A stretch of DNA of 64,000 nt, from contig JALHRS010000015.1 of assembly GCA_022841325.1 (NCBI GenBank), positions 1 to 64,000 on the forward strand, in the 5' to 3' direction. Positions within the stretch are counted from its first letter, which is position 1; the number at the start of each line of letters is the position of its first letter. Made by a program: the position numbers and the translations under genes. Shown here piece by piece: positions 27,223 to 35,047 of this stretch. Under the pieces are notes generated by a model. That model ran no database searches. It was not told the DNA's origin and was given only the letters and a program-made list of their open reading frames with translations. Source of the DNA: Lysobacterales bacterium. GTDB taxonomy: Bacteria; Pseudomonadota; Gammaproteobacteria; Xanthomonadales; SZUA-5.

Positions 27223-28035
27223 ATGGCGCGCCGGAACCCGTCCCTACTCGATGTCCTGGCGCGCGCACCGTGGCCGGTCGGTTTGATCGCCGGCGCGGCG
27301 GTGCTGATCGCAGCGCAGGTCCTGCCGACCGTCCTCGGCAATCTGCAGAATCCCTATCTCGCAGCGATTGGACGTCAGTTCGCCAGCGGCGCACTCAACC
27401 CGCTGTTCTGGGTGCTCGCTGGTTTGTGTTGGCTGGCAGCACTGCTCTCATTTCTCGGCCAGAAGAAGCGGCAAAAACTGCTGGAGGCCCAGTCTAGCCT
27501 CGACACCCTTCGGACCATGAGTTGGCGCGAGCTTGAGCGGCTGGTTTCGGAGGCCTATCGAAGAAAGGGCTACCAAGTTCAGGAAACAGGCCAGGGAGGC
27601 GCTGACGGCGGGATAGATCTGGTGCTGCGGCGCGACGGCCAGGTCACTCTGGTCCAATGCAAGCACTGGCGCACTCAGCGCGTAGGCGCGCCGGTCGTGC
27701 GCGAGCAGTTTGGCCTGTTGACGCACCATCAAGCCGCCGCCGTCGTCATTGTGACCACCGGCGATTTCACGCCCGAGGCAAAGGCCTTCGCTGAAGGCAA
27801 GCCCATCGAGTTGATAGCTGGCCCGGAGTTGCTGGCGCTGGTGCAGAGCGTGCAGCGCCCGTCTACCTCGCGAACTGAGTCGCCTTCGCCGTCGACAGCC
27901 GCTCCTGCAACAGGTTCCGATCCAACATGCCCGACTTGCGACGCGCCGATGGTCAGACGGACGGCGAGGCAAACCAAGACGGCATTCCTGGGTTGCTCCA
28001 GATTTCCGGCATGCCGAGGAACGCGAACGCTCTGA
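27223..28035 (+). CDS. Membrane-anchored Mrr-like restriction endonuclease with zinc ribbon
   Basis: Start at ATG 27223. The 270-residue protein has two transmembrane helices (about 17-38 and 59-79), then an Mrr_cat PD-(D/E)XK nuclease domain: 'MSWRELERLVSEAYRRKGY', the catalytic 'GADGGIDLVL' (Asp about 132) and 'VQCKHW' (Gln 145, Lys 147), and a C-terminal topoisomerase-type zinc ribbon beginning 'CPTCDAPM' and ending near 'LGCSRFPACRGTR'. Mrr-like enzymes cut modified or foreign DNA. It is the last gene before the putative attachment site. The target is unknown. Confidence 0.85.
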   Translation: MARRNPSLLDVLARAPWPVGLIAGAAVLIAAQVLPTVLGNLQNPYLAAIGRQFASGALNPLFWVLAGLCWLAALLSFLGQKKRQKLLEAQSSLDTLRTMSWRELERLVSEAYRRKGYQVQETGQGGADGGIDLVLRRDGQVTLVQCKHWRTQRVGAPVVREQFGLLTHHQAAAVVIVTTGDFTPEAKAFAEGKPIELIAGPELLALVQSVQRPSTSRTESPSPSTAAPATGSDPTCPTCDAPMVRRTARQTKTAFLGCSRFPACRGTRTL

Positions 28036-28127
28036 CGCTTGACGCTACCCGTGACGGAACACGATTCGCGACGGACGATTCAATCCGAGGACTGAACCGC
28101 CATTCATGCCTATCTGGTTTGGAGACG

Positions 28128-28159
28128 GGACGCGGGTTCAACTCCCGATTCCACCACCA
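28128..28159 (+). other. tmRNA/tRNA-like T-arm plus CCA fragment, putative att site
   Basis: The 20 bases 28128-28147 match, as I recall it, the T-arm region of bacterial tmRNA (E. coli ssrA has the same GGACGCGGGTTCAACTCCCG), followed by an acceptor-like run and CCA at 28157-28159. One outer T-stem pair is mismatched (G28132/A28148) and no 5' acceptor partner or mRNA-like tag ORF was found upstream, so this is not a complete RNA gene. It fits the 3' fragment left when an element integrates into the end of an RNA gene. A degenerate tRNA fragment is the alternative. Confidence 0.5.
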
Positions 28160-28168
28160 GACAAGGAA

Positions 28169-28200
28169 AGGCCTCCAGCAATGGGGGCCTTTTTCTTTTC
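28169..28200 (+). terminator. Rho-independent terminator after the RNA fragment
   Basis: An eight-pair stem (28169-28176 with 28183-28190, one G-T pair) closes a six-base loop and is followed by a T-rich tract (ttttctttt). It lies 10 bases after the CCA of the RNA-like fragment, where the native terminator of that RNA gene would be, supporting the att-site reading. Confidence 0.85.
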
Positions 28201-28332
28201 AACGAAACCGAGGTCGAACCCCCGGACGCTTGCGGGTGAGGGCCGGTCACGCAGCGCGTGACGCGACGCCTGCATCGCGAGGCGCGACAGGGACTCCCGC
28301 GAAGCGCAGGGAGCGGGTGATCGCAGTTCGGT

Positions 28333-28768
28333 TCATCGCTCGGAGACCCGCAGCACCAGTTTTCCCATGGCCGCTCCGGCCTCGACCCTTGCATGCGCCA
28401 ACCGCACCTCGGACAAGGGCAGCACCTCCGCCACGACCGGGCTGATCCGGCCATCGGCAAGCATCGAAAAAAGCGCGGCGAGGTCTGCGCGGAACCACTC
28501 GGGATGCTTGCGGCGCATCGCGCCGATGGAATAGAAGGCCGTCGCATGGCCGTTCGGCAGCCAGTCCCAGAGCTTCAGCTTCACGAAATCCATCGGGATC
28601 GATCCGCCCCGGCCCAGCACCTCGTTCTGGAAGCCGAAGGCGACCAGGATGCCGCCGGGCTTGAGTGCGTGCAGCGAGCGCGACGGACTCGGGCAGATCG
28701 GCCACCGTCTCGATCTCGAGGTTCTCGGGGCCGCCAAAGGATTTCAGTCTGACGCGGGTATAGGACAT
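28333..28768 (-). pseudogene. Zinc-type alcohol dehydrogenase / quinone oxidoreductase pseudogene
   Basis: The first about 27 codons from ATG 28768 encode an MDR-family N terminus ('SYTRVRLKSFGGPENLEIE'). Then the reading switches frame and resumes about two-thirds along the family with 'LKPGGILVAFGFQNEVLGRG' through the normal C terminus ('HARVEAGAAMGKLVLRV'). Roughly 190 internal codons, including the catalytic domain and part of the Rossmann fold, are missing. The junction lies near 28690. This is a deletion remnant, probably linked to past rearrangement at the island border. Confidence 0.8.
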
Positions 28769-28787
28769 GGGGTTTCTCCTCCAAGGA

Positions 28788-29750
28788 TCAGGGGCGCGCT
28801 GTCGCCGTGATGAATTCGCCAATCTCCATCGTCAGATCGGCGTCGTGACCGAGCCAGATGTGACCCCCGTCCGGATAGACGACGAGGCGCGCGGCGGGGA
28901 TACGGTCGGCCAGCAGCCGGGCCGTGTCAGCCGTGCCGAACAGATCATCGGCGCAGGACAGGATCAGGGTCGGCCGGGTGAGCTTCTCGAAGGCCGTCTG
29001 CGTGGGCGTACCGGCCCAGAAGCCGTCTGTCCGCAGACCGTCAGTCTTGCGGCTGATCGGCATCAACCCCTCGCGGATCAGGTCGGCCCGGTGCCGCTCC
29101 TCAGGGGCAACGCGGACCAGCAGGGCCGGATCCGTCGCGAGTAGCGTGCGCAGCAGCATATCCGGGGCGAATCGCCACAAGGCCCAGAACCAGACATCCG
29201 AATTCAGAACGCGCTCGACCGCCATCTGCTGGAATGCCGTGAACTCCACCGGGTCCTGGCCCGTCAGGTTCACTGCCGGCACGATGAGGATGAGATGAGA
29301 ACACCGCTCGGGGTGGCGCAGGGCAAATTCGGCCGCCGTGAGGGCGCCCGCCGAGCCCCCGGCGACGGCAATCCGGTCCAGGCCCAGATGGTCGACCAAT
29401 TCCGCGAGGATATCTGCCTGGTGTGTGGGCGAGGCGTCCTCCGGAAAGGCGCTGCGCAGATAGCCAAAGCGCGAAGGGGCGATGATCTGGAAGCCCGCCT
29501 CGACCAGGCCCTGGGCGAAGAGCAGCCCCTGGTCGAAGCCGCCACCGGTACCGTGGATCATCATGAGCGGCGGTCCGCGGCCCGCAATCGCGTATTCGAG
29601 CGGCCCCGCGCTCGTTTGCAGGATGTTGCTACGCCGGGCGATGCGGGCCTCTGCCGCTGCCAGCGTGGCACGACAGGCGCCCGTGGCCCAAGCCCCGAGG
29701 CCAAGCCCGATGCCGCCGAGGCCGGCCAGCATGGTGCGCCGGGTAATCAC
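28788..29750 (-). CDS. Secreted alpha/beta hydrolase
   Basis: The 320-residue enzyme begins with a twin-arginine-like signal ('MITRRTMLAGLGGIGLGLGA'), so it is probably periplasmic. The alpha/beta hydrolase core shows the oxyanion 'MIHGTGGGFDQG', nucleophile elbow 'AGGSAGAL', acid region 'SCADDLFG' and catalytic His in 'DGGHIWLGH'. The natural substrate is unknown (ester or lactone are possibilities). It overlaps the upstream small membrane protein gene by 4 bases and lies 19 bases before the alcohol dehydrogenase remnant, suggesting a former operon. Confidence 0.82.
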   Translation of the reverse strand: MITRRTMLAGLGGIGLGLGAWATGACRATLAAAEARIARRSNILQTSAGPLEYAIAGRGPPLMMIHGTGGGFDQGLLFAQGLVEAGFQIIAPSRFGYLRSAFPEDASPTHQADILAELVDHLGLDRIAVAGGSAGALTAAEFALRHPERCSHLILIVPAVNLTGQDPVEFTAFQQMAVERVLNSDVWFWALWRFAPDMLLRTLLATDPALLVRVAPEERHRADLIREGLMPISRKTDGLRTDGFWAGTPTQTAFEKLTRPTLILSCADDLFGTADTARLLADRIPAARLVVYPDGGHIWLGHDADLTMEIGEFITATARP

Positions 29751-30025
29751 GGGAGGGCCTTGATCGCCAGGTTGGCGAGCGCAGCCGCCCGGGAGAACAC
29801 CTCACTTCGCTTCCACCCGGTGATCACAATGGCCAGGGCGATGAGCATCCAGATGCCCCACGGATGACCGCTCCTGATCTCCCCGAAGACCGAACCGGCT
29901 GTCTCGGGGGCGACCATGTAGCTGCCCGTGATCCCCCAGGTGATGGCGAATGTGACCACAACGAACAAGGTCAAGGCGGAGGAAGGAACCGACCACTGTT
30001 TTCCTGAAGCATGCTGGCGCGGCAT
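29747..30025 (-). CDS. Small two-helix membrane protein
   Basis: The 92-residue protein has two hydrophobic helices (about residues 17-38 and 56-71) separated by a polar loop. Its stop overlaps the hydrolase start (ATGA), so the two are probably made together. No family was recognised. The operon pairing suggests a membrane partner or anchor, but that is only inferred. Confidence 0.6.
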   Translation of the reverse strand: MPRQHASGKQWSVPSSALTLFVVVTFAITWGITGSYMVAPETAGSVFGEIRSGHPWGIWMLIALAIVITGWKRSEVFSRAAALANLAIKALP

Positions 30026-30406
30026 GCCCTGCTCCCTCTCTAGGGCCGGAACCAGTTTAGGCTGAGGTCGGGGTCTCGCCGTTGATGCCGATTAATGATC
30101 TGCAGACCGACAGGTTCCGAGGATCAGGATCGCCCATCGGCTGCTGACGCTGGCACGGGCCTGACCTGATTGCCATGGAATTCCGGTGCAGTCCGGCACT
30201 CGTGGCCCGCGTGCGCCGCACCGGTCTGTATCGGATCAGGGCCAAGCCCGGGCTGAGCAAGGCGAGAGTCCCCTTCCCGCCTCGCTGGATCAGAATCTGC
30301 GCCGCAGGCATAATTTGATACAAAGTTTTGGATGGCTGCGTTTTCGCGGTCTGAATCATGAACAGGCGGGCCTTCGCGGCCCGTTTTTGCGTATTCGAGG
30401 ACCTGA
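30026..30406. other. 381-base region between divergent genes
   Basis: It separates the minus-strand membrane protein from the plus-strand 1057-residue gene. No convincing ORF is present. It contains an A/T-rich patch ('cataatttgatacaaag', about 30309-30325) that may serve as a promoter and, after it, a strong plus-strand terminator-like hairpin (30365-30386). Confidence 0.5.
30363..30393 (+). terminator. Rho-independent terminator-like hairpin upstream of the 1057-residue gene
   Basis: A GC-rich stem (cgggcc / ggcccg) with a ttcgc loop is followed immediately by gttttt. It sits about 14 to 40 bases before the ATG at 30407 on the same strand, so it either ends a short upstream transcript or attenuates the gene. 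Confidence 0.7.
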
Positions 30407-33400
30407 ATGTTCGAACAGTCACCCCACAGCCGCCCCGACTTTGCCGCATTCGTCGAGGCCTTCCGGCGCCAGATCGAGCAACTGCCGGGACACAGCAACG
30501 CGGTTTTCGACACCCAGTCGCGAACGATCCGCTACCAGCAGGGCGGCCAGAACTACACCGTCAATCCGAACAACTTCTACATCGACTACGGCAAGAGCAA
30601 CAGCGATCTGGCGACCTTCCTCCAGAGCTGCAGCGCATCCCTGCTGTCGGTTCAGGCCCCGCGGCCGCAGTCCCTGGCCGAGGCAGGACCGAATCTGCTG
30701 CCGGTGGTCCGTGACCGCCGCTATCTGGACATGGCCATCCTGATGGCCAAGGTCTCGGCGACCAAAGCCAAGGTCGAAGTACCGAGCTTTCCCTTCCGGG
30801 CGCTGGCCGGCGAGCTGGTCGTGACCCTGGGTCTGGACACGCCGACAGCGACCAGTGTCGTTGCCGCGACTGAACTCGAATCCTGGGGCACCAGCTTCGA
30901 TGCCGCCTACAAGGTCGCGCTGGCCAATCTGCGCGCTCGTACCCAGGGCAGCCTGAACGAGGTGCGACCGGGTCTGTACCTGTCGGACTGGCGAGATGGC
31001 TACGATGCCTCGCGGCTGTTGCTGCCGGAGCTGTTCGCAAGCCTGAAACTCCGCGGCGATCCGGTGATTGCAGTGCCCTCGCGCAGTCTGCTGGTGGTCG
31101 CGGGCTCCGCGGACCCGGAGGCACTGGCTGCGCTGGCCGGCGTCACGGCCGAAGTGCTGGGCGAGGAAAGCCGACCGCTGTCTGCCGACGTCATCCAGTT
31201 CAGCGAACAACACTGGCGTGAAGCTGCTACCTCGGTGTCGCAACAACCAAGATTGCTGAAGGCGCGGCAACTGTTGCTGCAGCGCGATTACAACCAGCAG
31301 GCCGAATTGCTGAACCAGTTGAATCAGGCACAAGGCAAGGACATCTTCGTCGCCAGCTACAAGTTGGCCGACAGCGCCCAGGATCAACCACACCGAAACA
31401 TCACCCAGGTGTCCGAGGGCGTCGGCCTGACGCTGCTGCCCAGGGCCGACGAACTGGCCTTCCTGACCCGTGCCCAGGAATTTCTGCTGGTGCCCTGGAC
31501 GGTTGCCGAAGAGGTGCTGGGATCGGCCCTGAAGCGCATCGCAATCCATCCGGCCAGATATCGCTACCAGGGCTTTCCCGATGCGGCGCAGCTGGAAAGA
31601 CTGCGCGCCAGAGCCTCGATCACCCAGGCCCCACCCGAACCCAGGCAGCGCATGGCAGCGGTGGCTGAAGATTTTCGTCGGGCCTACCAGGACAAGTTCC
31701 GGCGCGAACTCGCCTATGACGCCAGTGGCATCCGTCTGCTCGATCAGCTGATCGAGGACCAGCGCAGCCATGGCGTGGCGGCCACCGACTCCTTTGTCGA
31801 AGGCATCGGCGCCTTCGTCGGAGAAGTTCTGGTTCGCCAGTTCGGCGGTGAGTGGATCTTGAACAAGGAGCGCTTTTGTGTGGCGCTGGACAACAAGAAC
31901 GGGGTCTTTCCGCTGGACAAGGTGGCCCGGCAATGGGCCCATGGTCGGGCTGGCGGCGATTCGGTGCTGGGCACCTATGAATCGGTGCAGCGTCTGAAGC
32001 AGATGCTGCAGCCCGACGCATTGGCTGGCACACCAGAGCGAGCCCCCGCCGCAAGCCGGACTGTCCAGTCACCGCTGCACCCATCCGGCGGCCATCGCTA
32101 CCGGATTGCGGCTCAGCCTGCGAATCCCCGGATGCAGCAGATGCTGGTACAGGCACGCGACCAGTTCGCCCGGCTACGCACGGCCGCCGTCGCCGGCACG
32201 CTGGACACCATGCACGCCGAAAGCCCGAAGTGGCTCACCCACCGCGATCCGCTGATCGAGGTCAGTCGCAATCAGGCCCTGCTGCTGCGGGAAGGCCGAA
32301 TTGTCTGGGCGGCGCTGGTCATGGCCAACAATCTGCTGTTCAAGCCCGGCAAGGAGGACTGCCCGGCCCTGCTGGTCTACAGCCTGGATCCCAGGTTCGA
32401 ATCCAGACCGGATGAGCTGCATGACATCGCCCGTCGGATCTTCGAACTCAAGAACACCGAGCCGGCTGAGCCGGAACTGCGCGCATTGGCCAGGCTGGTG
32501 ACCGAGGAGAGCGACCGCGGCATGGGCTGGCGCGTGCCCGAGGCACTCACCGACAGAGACGTGCGCGGATCGATCTTCATGGTGTTCCGCAAGCACATTC
32601 CCCTGGGCCAGATGTGTGGCGAGTTCTTTCCCATTCTGGTGCATCCGTCAACCGAGGCCGTGATGATCCTGCCCTTCGAGGGCTGGCCGGCCGAACTGCT
32701 CAAGTCATGGAAGCCCGGGGCCAACGAGCGCAGCCTGGCCGAGGTCCGGGCGTTGCCGGAAGGCCTGCGCGTCAGCCATGCGCCGGGCGTGGTGGCTGCC
32801 ACCAGGAGCCCGCTGGACGGGCGCGAGTTCGTCTGGACCTTCCAGACCAGCGTTGAGGCCATGGACACCCAACTGGACATCGTCGAATTCGGCGCCTTCC
32901 GTCAGATCGGCGGAAAGTGGGGCCCGGCCAACGGCGGTCAGCGGCCCTTCGGCCCGCAGGAGTTTGCCGAATGGTATGGCTGCGCTGATGGCAAACTGAG
33001 GCCAGGCCAGGCGCTCAGCGATCCGAAGAACTGGCATCGCAGTTCGCAGTTGTGGTCCTCGCGTCAGCTCTGGTATGTCATCGGCAAGGACGCCGCAGGC
33101 AAGCTCTATCGCGGCGAAGCCGAAGTGGAATTGCGCGGCACCCTGATCGCCCCCGACAGCGAGCCGCTCAAACCGGTCAAGGTTGGCGGCCTGGCCGCCA
33201 TCGGCCGGCTCTTCGGTGGCAGCAAGGCCCTCGACCTGCTGCGCTACGACGGCGTCTACCGGGTCAAGCAGCAACCCGAAGACGACACCAATTCCGCCCA
33301 CTGCTATCTGCGCCTGTACCCGGACAAGACCGCCATCTACATCGACTCCGACGGGCAGCCCTCGGAGCTGTCGAAATGGTTCAACATCCAGTCGCCGCAT

Positions 33401-33580
33401 GTGCCCACCGGCTACTACAGCGTCAAGGGTGACAGCATCCGCATCGAAATCGCTGCCGGCCACACCTCCATCGTGCTCTCCGGAACCATTGACCGCAACC
33501 GTCTGCAGCTGAGCTTTCCCCGCTTCGCCAACGGACCGATGCGCAACGATGAGTTCCTGTTCATGGGCTGGCGGCCGTAG
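30407..33580 (+). CDS. Very large multidomain protein of unknown function, DUF1444-like N terminus
   Basis: The 1057-residue soluble protein has no signal peptide or membrane helix. Its first about 250 residues resemble DUF1444 ('VRPGLYLSDWRDGYDASRLL', then 'PVIAVPSRSLLVVAGSADPE'). A middle part (about 430-545) carries 'DQLIEDQRSHG' and 'GAFVGEVLVRQFGGEW', similar to small families annotated as DUF3806-like. A C-terminal beta-rich domain (about 940-1057) ends in 'NDEFLFMGWRP'. No catalytic motif was recognised. The ATG at 30407 follows a 'gagg' site. It stands alone in its transcription unit. Confidence 0.7.
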   Translation: MFEQSPHSRPDFAAFVEAFRRQIEQLPGHSNAVFDTQSRTIRYQQGGQNYTVNPNNFYIDYGKSNSDLATFLQSCSASLLSVQAPRPQSLAEAGPNLLPVVRDRRYLDMAILMAKVSATKAKVEVPSFPFRALAGELVVTLGLDTPTATSVVAATELESWGTSFDAAYKVALANLRARTQGSLNEVRPGLYLSDWRDGYDASRLLLPELFASLKLRGDPVIAVPSRSLLVVAGSADPEALAALAGVTAEVLGEESRPLSADVIQFSEQHWREAATSVSQQPRLLKARQLLLQRDYNQQAELLNQLNQAQGKDIFVASYKLADSAQDQPHRNITQVSEGVGLTLLPRADELAFLTRAQEFLLVPWTVAEEVLGSALKRIAIHPARYRYQGFPDAAQLERLRARASITQAPPEPRQRMAAVAEDFRRAYQDKFRRELAYDASGIRLLDQLIEDQRSHGVAATDSFVEGIGAFVGEVLVRQFGGEWILNKERFCVALDNKNGVFPLDKVARQWAHGRAGGDSVLGTYESVQRLKQMLQPDALAGTPERAPAASRTVQSPLHPSGGHRYRIAAQPANPRMQQMLVQARDQFARLRTAAVAGTLDTMHAESPKWLTHRDPLIEVSRNQALLLREGRIVWAALVMANNLLFKPGKEDCPALLVYSLDPRFESRPDELHDIARRIFELKNTEPAEPELRALARLVTEESDRGMGWRVPEALTDRDVRGSIFMVFRKHIPLGQMCGEFFPILVHPSTEAVMILPFEGWPAELLKSWKPGANERSLAEVRALPEGLRVSHAPGVVAATRSPLDGREFVWTFQTSVEAMDTQLDIVEFGAFRQIGGKWGPANGGQRPFGPQEFAEWYGCADGKLRPGQALSDPKNWHRSSQLWSSRQLWYVIGKDAAGKLYRGEAEVELRGTLIAPDSEPLKPVKVGGLAAIGRLFGGSKALDLLRYDGVYRVKQQPEDDTNSAHCYLRLYPDKTAIYIDSDGQPSELSKWFNIQSPHVPTGYYSVKGDSIRIEIAAGHTSIVLSGTIDRNRLQLSFPRFANGPMRNDEFLFMGWRP

Positions 33581-33601
33581 CGGAAGCAGTGGAACAGCAC
33601 A

Positions 33602-33703
33602 GTGGGAGCGGCTTCAGCCGCGATCGGGGGTGCCGCGAGTCTCGGATCCTGCGGTCGCGACGCAAAGCCGCTCCCACAGTGGGAGCGGCTTCAGCCGCGA
33701 TCC
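33602..33703. repeat. REP-like pair (gtgggagcggcttcagccgcgat)
   Basis: Two direct copies of the same roughly 24-base element begin at 33602 and 33679. Between them, 33651-33677 is a partial inverted copy (gtcgcgacgcaaagccgctcccac), so the unit can fold as a bacterial interspersed mosaic element. This family is common in Xanthomonadales and Pseudomonas intergenic regions. It lies between the 1057-residue gene and the CIA30 gene. Confidence 0.85.
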
Positions 33704-33771
33704 GGTGTGCCACAGGCTTCCCGATACACATCTAGCCATCGCCCACACACCGTGAGGCGTACGCTACTGTC

Positions 33772-34374
33772 ATGAATCGATCGATCGCCACACCATTCAA
33801 CCCCTTCCCTGCGCTGCTGCTGACCTTGTCGATGCTGAGTGGCGCAGTCGCATCCGAACCGGAGGTCGCCATGACCACGCCCACCCGGACGCTCATGGAT
33901 TTCAGCGAGAGCGATGAGATCCGCTGGTATGCGGTCAATGACGGCGTCATGGGCGGGCTCTCGCAGGGCGCGCCTGTGCGACAGGATGGCCAACTACGCT
34001 TCAGCGGCGTGCTCTCGCTGGCGAACAACGGCGGCTTTTCCTCGGTGCGGACCAGCGGCAGGAGCTTCGATCTGAGCGGGGTCGAAGCCATGCACCTGCG
34101 GGTCAAGGGCGACGGCCGCAGCTATCAGTTGCGCCTGGCCACCGATGCCCGCTTCCGCGGCTCGCCGGTGTCCTACGGTGCCAGCTTCGCCACCGAGGCG
34201 GATCGCTGGATCGAGGTGCGCATCGCGCTGGATGATCTGAAACCCAGCTATCGCGGCTATCAGCTCGATGGTCCGCCGCTGAATCGATCACGCGTGCGGG
34301 AAATCGGCCTGCTGATCGGCGACAAGCGCGAGGGAGCCTTCAGCTTGCTGGTGGACTCCATTGCCGCTGAGTAG
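33772..34374 (+). CDS. CIA30-family protein, exported
   Basis: The 200-residue product has a signal peptide (about residues 1-28, 'LLLTLSMLSGAVAS') and a CIA30 domain, named after mitochondrial complex I assembly factor NDUFAF1: 'WYAVNDGVMGGLSQG', 'FSGVLSLANNGGFSSVRTSG' and 'LRVKGDGRSYQLRL', ending in 'IGLLIGDKREGAFSLLVDSI'. The fold is a galactose-binding-like jelly roll. Bacterial members are of unclear function; export of this one argues against a direct role in complex I assembly. An internal ATG after the signal region is an alternative start. Confidence 0.85.
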   Translation: MNRSIATPFNPFPALLLTLSMLSGAVASEPEVAMTTPTRTLMDFSESDEIRWYAVNDGVMGGLSQGAPVRQDGQLRFSGVLSLANNGGFSSVRTSGRSFDLSGVEAMHLRVKGDGRSYQLRLATDARFRGSPVSYGASFATEADRWIEVRIALDDLKPSYRGYQLDGPPLNRSRVREIGLLIGDKREGAFSLLVDSIAAE

Positions 34375-34399
34375 CAGCTGAGAAGATCCGCGCTGCGAA

Positions 34400-34984
34400 T
34401 CACTCGAAGCCATTGGCAAACACCGCATCGGGCGGTCCACCGGGCGTGGTGATCGCGGCGCCCGAATCCTCATGGCACCAACCGACTATGGTCGCTGGAA
34501 AGCCCAGCGGCGCGCTGGTGCTGAGCTGGATCCAGCCGTAGGTGGTGCTGGCACCGGATTCGTTGAGGAAACGCACGCCCAGATAGGCCGTGGTACCAAC
34601 TTGCCAGGCGCTGGTGTCGCCGGTGAAGGCGGCCCGTGAGAAGGTCGAGCCGGGACCGATGACGGCGCCAGGGCCCAGCGCCAGATAGCTATCGCCCGAG
34701 CTGACCACTCCGGCACCGCCGGTCGCGGCCGGGCCCCAGTAAAAACGCATCTGGCCGCTGGGATTGGTGCTGACCGCGGCGTAGATGTCAATGTCGAAGC
34801 CGGGCACGCTGGCCTCGGTAGTCCCGGAGACGCCGGTCACCAGATTGACGTACAGGCCTTCAGACGTGGCCGGCACATTGAGATTGGCGGCCGGCACGCA
34901 CATCACGGTGGCGTCGGCGCCCGCACCTGCCAGCAGTAGGCCCCAACAGAGGGCGCGGGGGCGCCAGTCTTGCTCGATTGCCAT
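34400..34984 (-). CDS. Secreted protein with C-terminal FANGFE motif
   Basis: Start at ATG 34984; the frame extends to 35017. The 194-residue protein has an N-terminal signal (cleavage near 'AGAGADATV'), a beta-rich body with 'TAYLGVRFLNESGASTTYGW' (a common motif in choice-of-anchor-like secreted proteins), and ends exactly in 'PPDAVFANGFE'. Tails ending in F-x-x-GFE recur on secreted proteins of Xanthomonadales, where they may be a sorting or anchoring signal. The specific function is unknown. Confidence 0.72.
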   Translation of the reverse strand: MAIEQDWRPRALCWGLLLAGAGADATVMCVPAANLNVPATSEGLYVNLVTGVSGTTEASVPGFDIDIYAAVSTNPSGQMRFYWGPAATGGAGVVSSGDSYLALGPGAVIGPGSTFSRAAFTGDTSAWQVGTTAYLGVRFLNESGASTTYGWIQLSTSAPLGFPATIVGWCHEDSGAAITTPGGPPDAVFANGFE

Positions 34985-35047
34985 TTCCCTGTCGCCAGGC
35001 ACCCTTGGAGCAGGCAAGTTAGCAGAAGCCAGCTGCGGGTGCCGGCA

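Noticed and set aside
27800..28160. Complete tmRNA or tRNA gene ending at 28159
   Set aside because: No 5' acceptor partner, D-arm, anticodon arm or tag-peptide ORF was found, and one T-stem pair is mismatched.
30419..31942. 507-codon minus-strand ORF inside the 1057-residue gene
   Set aside because: The plus-strand frame is longer, continuous and has domain-like segments; the minus-strand frame is compositionally a shadow.
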